Source: Terfezia claveryi (Eukaryota; Ascomycota; Pezizomycetes; Pezizales; Pezizaceae). From it: a DNA stretch of 64,000 bases. The notes under the pieces were generated by a model, which was not told the origin of the DNA, searched no databases, and saw nothing but the letters and a program-made list of their open reading frames with translations. Below are positions 37,289-47,641 of this stretch, piece after piece. The position numbers and the translations under genes were made by a program. Position 1 is the stretch's first letter, and each line of letters begins with the position of its first letter. The stretch spans positions 558,001 through 622,000 of the forward strand of contig WHUX01000002.1 of the NCBI GenBank assembly GCA_015179025.1, written 5' to 3'.

Positions 37289-38204
37289 ATGTCTAACAAA
37301 TACCAAGTACAAACTGTTCCCTACAACCCCCCCTCCACCCATCCCTTCCACACCCTCGACATTTGGTACCCCAACCCCACTGACAAAGCCCTCTGGGCAA
37401 TGTATGTACTTCCTACCCACTACCTCTCCCCACCACTTCGACTTAATTTTCGCCAGCTTCATCCACGGTGGCGCCTGGTGCGACCCCACTCAAACCAAAA
37501 CCCAGGGTCACGCAGTCCTCACACACCTCCTCACCCGCTTCCCTCTCCTCAATGCCGCCTCTATAGACTACCGCCTCTCCCCACACCCCGCCCATGCTGC
37601 CGTCGGAGAGACCGTCAACCATCCCGCTCACCTCGAGGACGTACAAGCTGCCCTAAAGTTCCTTAATGATACCTACCAAATGCGTAATTATATCCTCATT
37701 GGGCACAGCGCTGGGGCAACACTCTGCTTCCAGATCCTTGGTTCGGGAACACCATGCACAGAGCTACTCCCCAAGGCGGTAATCGGCCTCGCGGGTATCT
37801 ACGATCTTAGAGGCTTGGTCGAGGAGTACCCGGATTACAGGGGTTTTGTCGAAGGGGCATTTGGTGTGACATCCAAAGAATCGGAGATTTCTCCGAGGAA
37901 GCTCCACCCCTGGGATTATATGAGCCCAGCGAAGGACCCCGTGTATGAGGGCTATAAGAGGTTTATTGAGGGTAATCACAGGATTGTGCTTGTGCAGAGT
38001 GCTATGGATGAGTTATTGTCGGTGAGGCAGACGGGGCTGATGGAGAGGGCGCTAGTGGAGAAGTTTGCGACAGAGGAGCTGGAGACGGTGATTGGGTATT
38101 TCAATAGGCATGTAGAGATGTTGACGGATAGTAAGGTGTGGGAGGTGGTAGAAAGAGTGGTTGGAGAGATCGGGGAGACATTGAGCATTGTCGTTGAAAC
38201 CTAG
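37289..38204 (+). CDS. BNA7: Kynurenine formamidase (Bna7 type)
   Basis: Alpha/beta hydrolase that hydrolyses N-formylkynurenine in the kynurenine route to NAD. Two exons, 37289-37401 and 37457-38204, give 286 residues. The start MSNKYQVQTVPYNP leads to HTLDIWYP. The spliced junction reads IFIHGGAW, the oxyanion-hole motif. The nucleophile Ser is in LIGHSAGATLCFQ. The acid is probably in AMDELLSVRQT and the catalytic His in YFNRHVEML. SIDYRLSPHP and NHPAHLEDVQAALKFL are typical of fungal formamidases. The intron uses GTATGT. Confidence 0.88.
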
Positions 38205-38374
38205 GGGTGATTGGTATCATATGGAAGCCCCACGCAAATTTGCTTGGAGGGATTTGTTGAATTGAATGATATGATACGTCTAAGGAATGTAATCACCTGA
38301 CGGGTCGTACAAACAAGCGATGTGATTCTCAACTAGAGCGAATCTATATAGCGTGCAGTATGAAATCGAGGTAC
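38205..38374. other. 3' flank of BNA7
   Basis: Short AT-rich flank leading into repeat-like DNA. Nothing is recognised. Confidence 0.4.
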
Positions 38375-39170
38375 CTCAGTCACAACTTGCTAAACCGGAC
38401 TGCATAAATCCCCAGGATCCTGTCCGGTTTAGACTAGCGTCCGGTATAACAAAATTTTGCGGGCGGGGCAGTAAAATCTCAAATCAAAGGAAAGAAGCAT
38501 ATCGGAAGGCATACCTAGACATATTTCCAGTCTCGCTACAATAATAAGTAAGATCTATAATGTTCTGACAGTGTTAGGAGGTCGCTAATAATATTATAGA
38601 TGGGCAATAAGCGGGCTTTCTCTCTGAGAAAGAAATATGAGATCTGTCAACCGCTTTTTCCAAAGCACGTATGTTTATGCTCTCAGTCACAACTTGCTAA
38701 ACCGGAACGCCTTTAACCGGAAAACTTGCTATTACGGACGGGCTTTGGCGATTTTGGAACTACAGCGCAAAATTTTATTGGCTATACCGGACAAATAGTA
38801 AACCGGACCGGACAAGCAATCTCAAGAATAAAAAAATATATATACATAGAAAATTAATTAGCAGAACCGGACGGGGTACCTGAGGAAGAGGAAGTTGGAA
38901 CCCGGAAGTCCTTAAGTGATGCTTGAACCTTATGCTTCTGCTGATAATATTTAAGTCCTTCTTGTTCCTGACTAATATATCAACCAAGTCTTGGATGGAG
39001 AGTTGAGTTGGGAGGGCCAAGAGATTCCTAGGCCTATCCAAACGTAGCAACTGCCTGATTGCGGCGCCATGGCTAGAGCCGCTGTGCATTGGATCCTGGG
39101 CTATGTCGATCGCATCCGTGAGCAAGTGGGGCTGTTTTGTGGCTGCGGGGGATCAGAGAGTGTGACATTC
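38375..39170. mobile_element. Probable class II transposon debris
   Basis: A 25-bp sequence starting CTCAGTCACAACTTGCTAAA occurs at 38375-38399 and again at 38682-38706 in the same orientation. Several further AACCGGA motifs lie between and after. Such CACAACTTGCTAAACCGGA ends resemble terminal repeats of fungal pogo/Fot-like elements, but this is from memory. TAAACCGGAC is also followed within 40 bp by its complement GTCCGGTTTA. On the minus strand, 38868-39125 encodes SGSSHGAAIRQLLRLDRPRN then QLSIQDLVDILVRNKKDL, which looks like a genuine protein fragment and may be the end of a transposase. Identity is unresolved. Confidence 0.45.
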
Positions 39171-41215
39171 TAACGTATGTAGATAGGTAAGTGGCGCCTG
39201 TTCAGCTGGTTGATTGCGATCAACTTGACGAGAACATCGTCTAATCTTTGCAGGATCTCTGAGACATGTGGCCCTACATGTGGCCCTGTGGTTAACAAAG
39301 GTATCGTGCATCAGCACCCCTTTCACCCTCGACCCCTTTTTGGTCCGAAGTTTTGTCAGAAACCCAGTCTGGTTCTCAAATCCTGTGCCTTTCGTCACAT
39401 TATTACCCTGCAGTATATAATACTTGGCAATATCTCTAGCTGTTGCTCTACTGGGCGTTCTGGTTGGCTCTGTCAGGCGCTGTATTCCAAGAGGGTGCCG
39501 GTTTTGGTTGTCTCATGAAAAGTAGCACCAGGGGAAATTTGAAGGAACACAAAGATTGCTGATCCACGATCGCCACTTTATCTGGATATATTAGATTTAC
39601 ATGTCTCGTAGTTGACTTTGGAAGCTTTCTGCTGACCAGTGGCTTAGACGAGTTTCCTTCCTAAGGTTCTTTTCATCAGCATTAGCCCGGCGATTTTATT
39701 AATACAAGGCGAGAGTAACTGTAATTGAGACCTGTTGATGATTCCCAAGCGAGCCTGAGTGCATCTCATCTGAAATTATAGCATGTCTCACTGCAGATAC
39801 TGGATGTGATAGTCTCTCGTGGCCTGCTGCAGGGTTAATTGCAACAGTTAAGCTGTGTGGCAACAATTGAGTTTGGGGGCGTTCCTGCGTTGATGCAGGT
39901 GGACCCTGGCACGAAACTGGACCCTGGCCACGGCCCCTCCTTTCTTCATTACAGATCGGCTTCCAGTACCTGATTTGCTTCCCTTCTCTATGCTTGTTTA
40001 CTCTCAGTCACTCAAGAAGAGCTGTCCAAGAGGCCAGGCAGAGACAGGTGCGCGCCCAGGGCAGTGGGAGAGATTGTCAGTTCCGGGTACCCTCCTCAGC
40101 CCGTCGTCGGTCTGGTATGGTTAAATGAGCTTATACTGGAGCGATATTGGTTCAGCGTATAGAGGTGCCACTCACGCGGCCGACGAGTACGTCCCTACAG
40201 CTCACTATAAACTGGCGCACGAGGTATTTGGATGTCAATTTTCAGCTCCTCTTTCTGCGACTGTGTTTCCGGCTTGTTAGTCTGCTGGTTTTCAGAACTG
40301 CGGGGACCCTGTCAACTTATAGTTGGAGGGGTGGGATGAGGATGGAAAAGAGAGAACTGCTTGACGCCAACCCAGGTCATGGCCCACTGCAGGGGCAAGT
40401 TTCGAGCTGGCAGATGGGGAGTAGAGCAGCGCACAAGTGAATACTCCGCTGCCCCACCCCAGCATCCTTTGATGATACCCCGGTCTCTTCCATTCTTCTC
40501 ACCTGCTTGTTGTCTCCTTATTTCCCATTCCTTTGGGATGTTTGGCGGAACCTCCTACGGCGCAAAAAAAAGTGTCCAGGGCAGCCTGTCCTTACCTTCA
40601 TTCTTTTCAGGAGATCGAAATTGACTTTTTGCCGTGCATTCTCGTGGGCCGCTGCGTCTGTGTGTGTTTTTGTCGGATACCATTCTTTCATTCGAAACGC
40701 TCGTTCCCGAATCACTGTCACTCTTTTCAAGTTTTTCCCTCGACAACTATTACCTTCAGTCTCCCTAGCCGAAGGATCCGGGGAAGGAGTGTTTCTTTTT
40801 ACTGAGACACCGACAATAGTTCTTCTCAGTTCCTGTCGGTATCCTGACAAAATAGCCTTGTTCGTCCTCTTTTCTGTTTCTGCCAGCAACTACCTCGTGC
40901 CTTTTGTCGTCTCAAAGTTTTATCTTGTCTGGGCGAGACGGCACACACTTCAAAATCCACAATAAAACGACGAATTCTCTACTTCTCAGAAAGTAGCTTG
41001 CATCATTTGAACGTATATTGAGTTTTCTATTCGGTCTGTTATGGTAAGCTGAATCAGCATTCATCTGAACCCAATACGCAATATCGTCAAACTGATCTCG
41101 AGCCTGTACTATACAGACAAGCACAGCGTAGGCAAACAGATAAATCTCAACCTACAAGTATCGCTGGGTATCGCCAAAACAAAAATCCCGAAAGAACTTC
41201 TCAATAACATTCAGG
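39171..41215. other. Intergenic region and leader of the kelch gene
   Basis: About 2 kb without a recognised gene. Short frames on both strands lack domains. AGTCTGGTT at 39366-39374 has only poor flanking similarity and is not counted with the micro-insertions. The last 700 bp are pyrimidine-rich and probably promoter plus leader. Confidence 0.5.
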
Positions 41216-43147
41216 ATGGCTACGACACACACCGACTTACCCCATCCCAATAAACCCTTAGGACAGCACTGCTCCGCTCTTGTAAATGGAACTCTCTACA
41301 CGTTTACAAAGGATGCATTCCAGTCTTTACATTTGGAAAAAGGTGGGAAATGGGAGGAACTTCCTTTGCTTTTCGGTACTCAAGGAGCTGTTTGTGTCCA
41401 TGCACATCAAGATACCCCCAAAGAGGCACTGTATATCATAGGAGGTACATTACCGAATGCCACAATGGTACCAGAGAATGAATACAAGGGAATACAGAAG
41501 TATACATTTAAGACTCGAAAATGGGAGGTTATACTAGTGGCTGATCCTATTGCATATAACATGACGAATCACGGTGCAGTGTTTTTGAAAGACACCAAAG
41601 AAATCTTACTGTTCTCCGGCACACGATGGCCCGATGAATGGACCCCCAGTGCAATGACATTTCTCATCAATACTGCTCCACCCTACATTATTACGGCAGT
41701 ATCGGCAGCATCGGCACCACCACTCCTAGCGCCTATTGTGTTGCCCTGGGGGAACGACTCAGCTTTGATTGTTGGGGGGAGCGCCACAAATACCAACTTG
41801 ATTACATATAGTCCACGAGGAGAGTGGAGGGACTTGGGGATTCAACTGAAGGAAGGGTTGCCGGTTAGAGAGTCAGGAGCTACTTTAGTGAATGGAGATG
41901 ATGGGAGCAGAATGTTGTTAACCTTCGACATGTCGACATTGCCTGTGAAATTCTCAAGGACCAAGGTTAAAGAACCCAGTGGATCTTCGGGGGGTACAAA
42001 AGGCCTCACCGAGGCGAACTGGCCGACCTACAATGGCACATATGCGCCCCAAAAAGTCGAAACTAACTTCGCACTGTCTGCTGATGCGGGTATGATGGTA
42101 TACAGTGGAGGCGACTCCTTGTGCATCTTCAATACGGAGAAAAACCTCTGGGAAGATATAACTTCAATATTCTCACAACAGGATGGTGTCGATGTGGTAA
42201 GTAATGGGAAAGGGGATGATGGGCTGAAAGAATTACCTTCTCCTACACCGACAGAAACACCAGCCCCGGCAACACCAGGAAGAAAACAAAGTAACATTCA
42301 GCTGCTTTTTATAATCCTAGCTGCGATATTGGGCGCGTTTGTTATCCTTGGTATTGCTCTCTACTATCTTCGTAGGTACAAGAGGGGAAGGAAAGCCACG
42401 GGACTGGGCCGGAGTAATACCACACGGTCAAAGATGAGCTTCCAGGATCGCGGGCTGGGCTTCATGAAGGAAGCTGGGGCGATGGACGATTTACCATCAC
42501 CTCAAGAGCCACAGCGTGGTTCAGGCTGGAGCAAGTATTTCTCAGGAGGAAGTGCTACAAACTTGGTGAATTTACCATCAAGGACATACTCTACAGGGAC
42601 TAGAAGGTCCTCTATTTACGATAGCAACTTCTTGGCAACTTATCCAAATGGGCCACTTGACCCACTTAGAGCTGGCTCATTAGGGGGTAGGCCAGCTGCA
42701 TCAGTCCACTCCGCAGGATTGGAACTCGATTTACCCGGCGCCACTCTCAATGTCAATCCACAACACTTCTCTGCAAACCGCAGAGTGTCGAACGGATCTA
42801 TGTCAAGTTTGGGAGCAAGTAGTTATTCAAGCGGTATTCCGGAAAGCATTCTCGAAAAGTCAATATGGGATCCGACTGGAAATGGTGGCAGCCGTACCGG
42901 GGGAATGGTTGGAAGTTCCACTGGTAGGTATGGCGAGGTGCAAAATAGTTTACGGGGCTGGGCGGTCGTAACCGATAATAGAGTTGCCAGCAGCGTTTAC
43001 CCAGAGAGCGCAGTGACGGTCTACCCGGATGGGTATGGATATGGCAACCCCGATAATAGTCGTGCAAATCGAGGTGTTTCACGGAATGAAAGTGTGGGGC
43101 CGATCGACTCCCAGAACGACATAAGCTGGTTCAATCTCAAGGTTTAA
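41216..43147 (+). CDS. Kelch-like beta-propeller protein with one membrane segment
   Basis: A single uninterrupted frame of 643 residues. The first 340 residues show degenerate kelch/galactose-oxidase blades (QHCSALVNGTLYTFT, ALYIIGGTLPN, NHGAVFLKDTKEILLFSGTR, SALIVGGSATNTNLI, SGATLVNGDDGSRMLLTF). A Pro/Thr-rich linker precedes a single helix LLFIILAAILGAFVILGIAL followed by YYLRRYKRGRK, giving an outside N-terminus and a cytoplasmic tail of about 250 residues. GSGWSKYFSGGSATNLVNLP is a motif I recall from related ascomycete proteins, some of which carry a misleading CLF1 splicing-factor label. No N-terminal signal peptide is visible, so the helix would act as a signal anchor. Confidence 0.85.
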   Translation: MATTHTDLPHPNKPLGQHCSALVNGTLYTFTKDAFQSLHLEKGGKWEELPLLFGTQGAVCVHAHQDTPKEALYIIGGTLPNATMVPENEYKGIQKYTFKTRKWEVILVADPIAYNMTNHGAVFLKDTKEILLFSGTRWPDEWTPSAMTFLINTAPPYIITAVSAASAPPLLAPIVLPWGNDSALIVGGSATNTNLITYSPRGEWRDLGIQLKEGLPVRESGATLVNGDDGSRMLLTFDMSTLPVKFSRTKVKEPSGSSGGTKGLTEANWPTYNGTYAPQKVETNFALSADAGMMVYSGGDSLCIFNTEKNLWEDITSIFSQQDGVDVVSNGKGDDGLKELPSPTPTETPAPATPGRKQSNIQLLFIILAAILGAFVILGIALYYLRRYKRGRKATGLGRSNTTRSKMSFQDRGLGFMKEAGAMDDLPSPQEPQRGSGWSKYFSGGSATNLVNLPSRTYSTGTRRSSIYDSNFLATYPNGPLDPLRAGSLGGRPAASVHSAGLELDLPGATLNVNPQHFSANRRVSNGSMSSLGASSYSSGIPESILEKSIWDPTGNGGSRTGGMVGSSTGRYGEVQNSLRGWAVVTDNRVASSVYPESAVTVYPDGYGYGNPDNSRANRGVSRNESVGPIDSQNDISWFNLKV

Positions 43148-44825
43148 CCAATTAGGGTGTAACCAATTCAGCGGACCACAGACCGCTTTTTATCTTGAAA
43201 TTAGCACCTTTTTCTTTGTATATCCGTTTGAGTCTCAGGAATCAGATGACGAATTGAATGTTGGGCAAAATGGGACTTGGGAATGGGTGGTTTCTTCTAT
43301 TTTCTAGTGGCATCTTTTTCGTTTTCTTTCACATATTTTCTTAGATATTCCTGGACAGTTTGTACTAGTATTCTTGTTCTGTGTTTTCTCCTTTATCTCA
43401 CCCCGGCTTGTCCGGCCAAAGATTCCTCACTAGCAATCTTTGTTCACTTTCACCTGTCATTTTTTTTATCATATGCTGGCTGCAGTGGCATCAATTCACA
43501 TATACTGTTAGTTTCAACAAGTTCTAGTTTCCCATTTGCTCGCTTGCATGCATTGGACACTTCATTGCATGAATTTTTATGTATCTACTTTGATTCTGCT
43601 CTCGCTTTTTTTTCTTTTGACTGTACATGTACTAGGTGCTATGTTTGGTACTAAGTTGGGTGCTACGACTATAGGAGACTGTAGTGGGGCGTTAATCTTC
43701 TGTGCAGTCGATCAATATGGTTGTTTACTGGGAATGAAATATCATTGTCGATATCCTCCGCTGGAGCCCTAGACGTGTGCGATGTTATACGTAGGCATAA
43801 GCTCTCACTTGATTGCCACTGTTGCCTGTCACCTGAACAGCATACTTAGATGACCTTGCGGAGCGTTACCCTGACCTCTCATATTGCCGTTCCCCGGTTT
43901 ATGGAACGGCTGGTAATACTTGGAACGGGATCTGCTTTCCGAATCCATAGCAAGTGTTCGGAAAGCAGACCTAGAACCGGACTCCGTGCATTGGCACTTT
44001 ATATGGGCTACTGGTATTCCAAATATCATACTGCCAACAATACATATGCGGTATCACGCCGCTGAAGCCTAGCCAATCCAGATTTCGGACTCAAGTGCGT
44101 CAAGACATAGCATGAAACCTTGGAGCAATGTTCTCATGGCCTATGAAAGCATCAAAGAATACACAACCAAGTCGGTAATGTGGCACCCAATCTCACGACA
44201 AAACATAGCCGACAGATTGCGACTTCAACCCGATAAACCCCCGCCCTCTATCGGTCTCGCCCCCAATACGCGTGTGCCCTGCTTACATACACACCATTTT
44301 TATCGCAACGGCCCAGCCCATCGCAACCGCAACATAGATAAACCTGCCCGCATTTTCCCCGCTGCTTTTTGACTCCCTTCAAACCAAAATACCCCCCCCC
44401 CCCTTCACCCCCGCTAACCCCCACCAAAAGGCCCGCGCGCGGAGGAAGCCAATTCTATTTGGACAGCACAAGCGCAAGGTATGCTTAGTGGCCCTTTTTT
44501 GATGCTCATTCCTGCGACCTGCGATGCGTTCTGCTCTTTTTTCCGACGTTGGTTCTGCTCTATTATCGTTCATTTTAGCCCATCTCCCCCCTCTGTTACC
44601 CGCATATCCATCCCCTCGGCTTCTGGCCTAGTATTGATTTTGAATTTTTCTCTTGCCGCTCTCTGGCCGGACTAGCTTGGGACGAGATTGGGGAGATACA
44701 TGCGTGTTTTACTTCAAATACTGGATGGAAACTGCGCATTGCTGTTCATTGGATAGCTGATGTTGATGGGCCTCAATATGCAGTAATTTAGCGATTCTGC
44801 TTGTTGTAACTGGCCGTGATACACG
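43148..44825. other. Intergenic region with a foldback
   Basis: No gene is recognised. The kelch 3' flank is T-rich. A hairpin at 43931-43969 is listed separately. A C-rich tract with a C11 run lies near 44392-44402. Confidence 0.5.
43931..43969. repeat. Inverted repeat, 12-bp arms
   Basis: TCTGCTTTCCGA (43931-43942) and TCGGAAAGCAGA (43958-43969) are exact complements with a 15-bp spacer. A second, smaller pair CCGTTCC/GGAACGG lies just upstream, suggesting a composite foldback. Confidence 0.75.
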
Positions 44826-45806
44826 ATGAACGACGACATAGCAATGGCGATGCCCATGCCCATGTCGCTCGAGCAGGTTGTCGCTGCCCAGCCGCCAGCA
44901 GACCTCGAAGAGTGGAGGAGGAGGCTTTTTATGGTGGAAGGTACAATAGTAATGTCTGAGGACGAGTAAGTGAATCCTCTAACCTCCAATCATTTGTTGC
45001 AATGAGACTATAAACATAGTAATATATATGCGACAATGAATTGATCGCTAACTGACGCCGCTGCAGCTGGAATACATACTGGCCTTACATCGATAACGTC
45101 TGGTAGATACCAATCTTCCTGTTTTGTTTTCCGTCATTTGAACACTTCACATTTCCATCCCACATCCTATAAATGCCCTACATGTCCCTACCCCCTCCCT
45201 TTCCCTCTGGCCTCTCGCCTTCGCAGTTTGCTCCTTCTCCACTTTACGTTATGTGTTATGTGATGGCCAGTCTTTCTCATGCGCACCCCCTGCCGCTCCC
45301 TCCTTCGTGTGCTCCGGGCAATCCGCACTCAAAGGTCCCACCGTTCAACTCAAAAATCCAAGAAAGGTCCATTTGTCACTCACTACTATGACTGCCGACT
45401 TAAAGGCCGTCCTCCGGGTACACCTGTCAATCAAGACCCCAATAAGAAGAAGCGTAAACGTACGGCGCGAGAACGGGACCTATGTGAAATGAAGATTAAG
45501 ATAATCGAAGCGACCGCCCCAATCAGGACCTTCACAATTGAGAAGGTTAAAAGGGAGATTGGAGTGAACGGGGAGGAGCCAGCAGGAGAATATCATAGGC
45601 ACACGCTGGAGGAGAGCGATCGCATTAAAAGGAACACTGTCCAGAGACAAGCACTGAAATTAGAGAAGGAAATTAAGAGAGTCCAGGTGAGTTCAAGTTC
45701 GCTTAATCGCTTGTGTATTTACAATGTGGTATCGTCAACATGGCGTCACCCCGATACTCTAAAGTATAACTACACTTGGTGCATGCTAGGGAATGACATG
45801 AGATAA
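44826..45806 (+). pseudogene. Possible WRKY-GCM1-type zinc-binding protein, fragmentary
   Basis: Exon 1 (44826-44965) starts MNDDIAMAMPMPMSLEQVVA and ends EGTIVMSED. A good GTAAGT donor joins it to exon 2 at 45067, reading DWNTYWPYIDNVW. The next coding part (about 45271-45691) reads SKKGPFVTHYYDCRLKGRPP, then RTARERDLCEMKIKI and EYHRHTLEESDRIKRNTVQR. The order Trp/Tyr-rich strands, Cys, Cys, His-x-His fits the WRKY-GCM1 zinc-binding fold (plant WRKY, FAR1, fungal Aft/Rbf1, and DNA-binding domains of Mutator-like transposases). The exon 2 to 3 junction cannot be joined in frame with GT-AG sites. After KEIKRVQ a GTGAGT donor has no recognisable partner exon, and read-through ends at 45806. It may be a broken gene, a domesticated domain or an incompletely modelled one. 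Confidence 0.45.
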
Positions 45807-45830
45807 CATCTGCTGATAACAATCACAATC

Positions 45831-47641
45831 ATGTCCGAGACAAATAATCAGCAGAAAACCTATCACAAAAAGGCATCAGGCTTAGCTTTGCAAACAGTGA
45901 AGAGGCATTCCAAACCAAATGACTTGAAGTTGTTTAGCAGCTGTTTCTGGTTCGTTTTAATCCCAAGTTTACTGTCCCAGCGTTCAACTAATTTAAGCCG
46001 TCTTTAGTCCCTTTGCTCAGGTGTGTATCAATCCTTAATCGGCCTTCACAGTGGCTTACATTGATGCAGCGTGTTTGGATTGCGCTCGAAGTTAAGGGCA
46101 TCAATTATCAATATATCGAAGTTGACCCTTACAAGAAACCAGCAAATTTGCTGGAAATCAATCCTCGAGGTTTGGTTCCGGCAATAAAGCACGGCGAGTA
46201 GGTGCCCTTGCGTCACTGTTTGGGGTCTTCGGAACTAATACCATCCAAGCTGGGGATGCTATGAAAGCACGGTCTTATTGGAATATGTAAGGGCATATCT
46301 ATTATGTTTTCGCCAATATTAACGCTCATAACAGCTCGAGGATCTCGGAGTCGGTCAGCCTCTCCTTGTGCAGCACCCCCAGGTTCGGGCCAATTCACGA
46401 TTGTGGTGTGATCATGTGAGTATTTCAAATCGCTCGAGTTTTCTTTTTCCCACCTCGGCATCCCCATTGCATATCAAATCCAGTTTTCATGCAGGAGTTG
46501 AAGCTTATTTCAACGACTCCCATAGATTAATCGGCACATTGTTCCTACCTTTTACCGTTATCTTCAGGAACAAGATCCTGAAAAAATCCCGGAACATGCA
46601 GAAGAGCTGAGGGTCGAGGTACGTCCAAAAAAATTTTTTTGCCTCAGAATTTCCCTAATCTGGCTTATCGCTGTAACATTCTTTATGCGGTGAAATCACT
46701 ACTTACCACATTCTCTTGTAAATTTGCAGATCGGCAAACTCGTCAATGTCGCTGACGCTGTGGGACCTTTTTTCATGGTGAGTACTATGGTTTGATTAAC
46801 GAGTTGGATTCATCACAAAATGGCTCTTGGCAGAAACCCCTGCACCTGACGTTTCCTTTTCGGTCGTATGCATATCCTGTGGGTGTATTGTCTAATTCCT
46901 GCAGGGCCCATACATTACTTTGGTAGACGTTTCTGTGGCGCCGTGGTTCCTCCGCTTAAGACGGGTACTGCAGCCATACCGAGGCTGGCTACCTGCCGAC
47001 GTGAACAGCAGACTAGGAGTGTGGATCGCTGCGTTGGAGGCCAGTGAAGCAATTAAGAACACGACAAGCGATGATGCACTTTATGTTGATAGTTATGAGA
47101 GATATGCTGGTAAGTCGGGTTTTCTTACTTTCCTCTCCTAATCTTTCTGTGTCTTTGTAATTGGACTCGTTGTCGTTTCCAAGACTACGGCCTTCCCAGG
47201 ATGCTTGAGAGGTCCGGAATAAAGTACCGATCCGGTTAACGGAAAGGGCTTTTTAAAAACTCAACTTGACAAGCAGCATATTTGATGCATAATGCAATTG
47301 GTCACTCAGCAATGTCCCTTGAGCCCGCTGCGAATCGTGGAAAAGAAAGGCGGGGCACAAAGTGTAAATGATTGGACGTAGATTTCCATACGCAGGGTAC
47401 TTTTAACTTGCGGGGATTCGTCTGTCAATCCTTCGCTGCCTCTCTGCTGTCTACCTACCTCTGATGAAAACCTGGAATTGGCCGTTTTATATTACTCTGT
47501 GTTTTTACTTTTCTGGGCCGAGAGGAGCCCTTGCTCAATCTCATGGTTTGTGAAAATCAGTCACTGATCGGATATGCAGAGAATCGACCAGATACCAGTC
47601 AGGTAGCCAATGCGATCAACTCTGGAAGGGGTCTGCCTTGA
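45831..47641 (+). CDS. Glutathione S-transferase, omega-like
   Basis: Cysteine-type GST, by family active in glutathione-dependent thiol transfer and dehydroascorbate or xenobiotic reduction. Nine exons fit: 45831-45949, 46008-46020, 46070-46197, 46250-46286, 46335-46415, 46526-46618, 46730-46777, 46905-47109 and 47580-47641, giving 261 residues. The active-site motif CFCPFAQRVW is assembled across the 13-nt second exon. INPRGLVPAIKHGDWGCYES is the glutathione-binding edge. The helical domain includes INRHIVPTFYRYLQEQDPEK, VGPFFMGPYITLVDVSVAPW, and the tail NRPDTSQVANAINSGRGLP. The last intron is 470 bp against 49-127 bp for the others. The start lies only 25 bp after the stop of the preceding frame. 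Confidence 0.9.
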
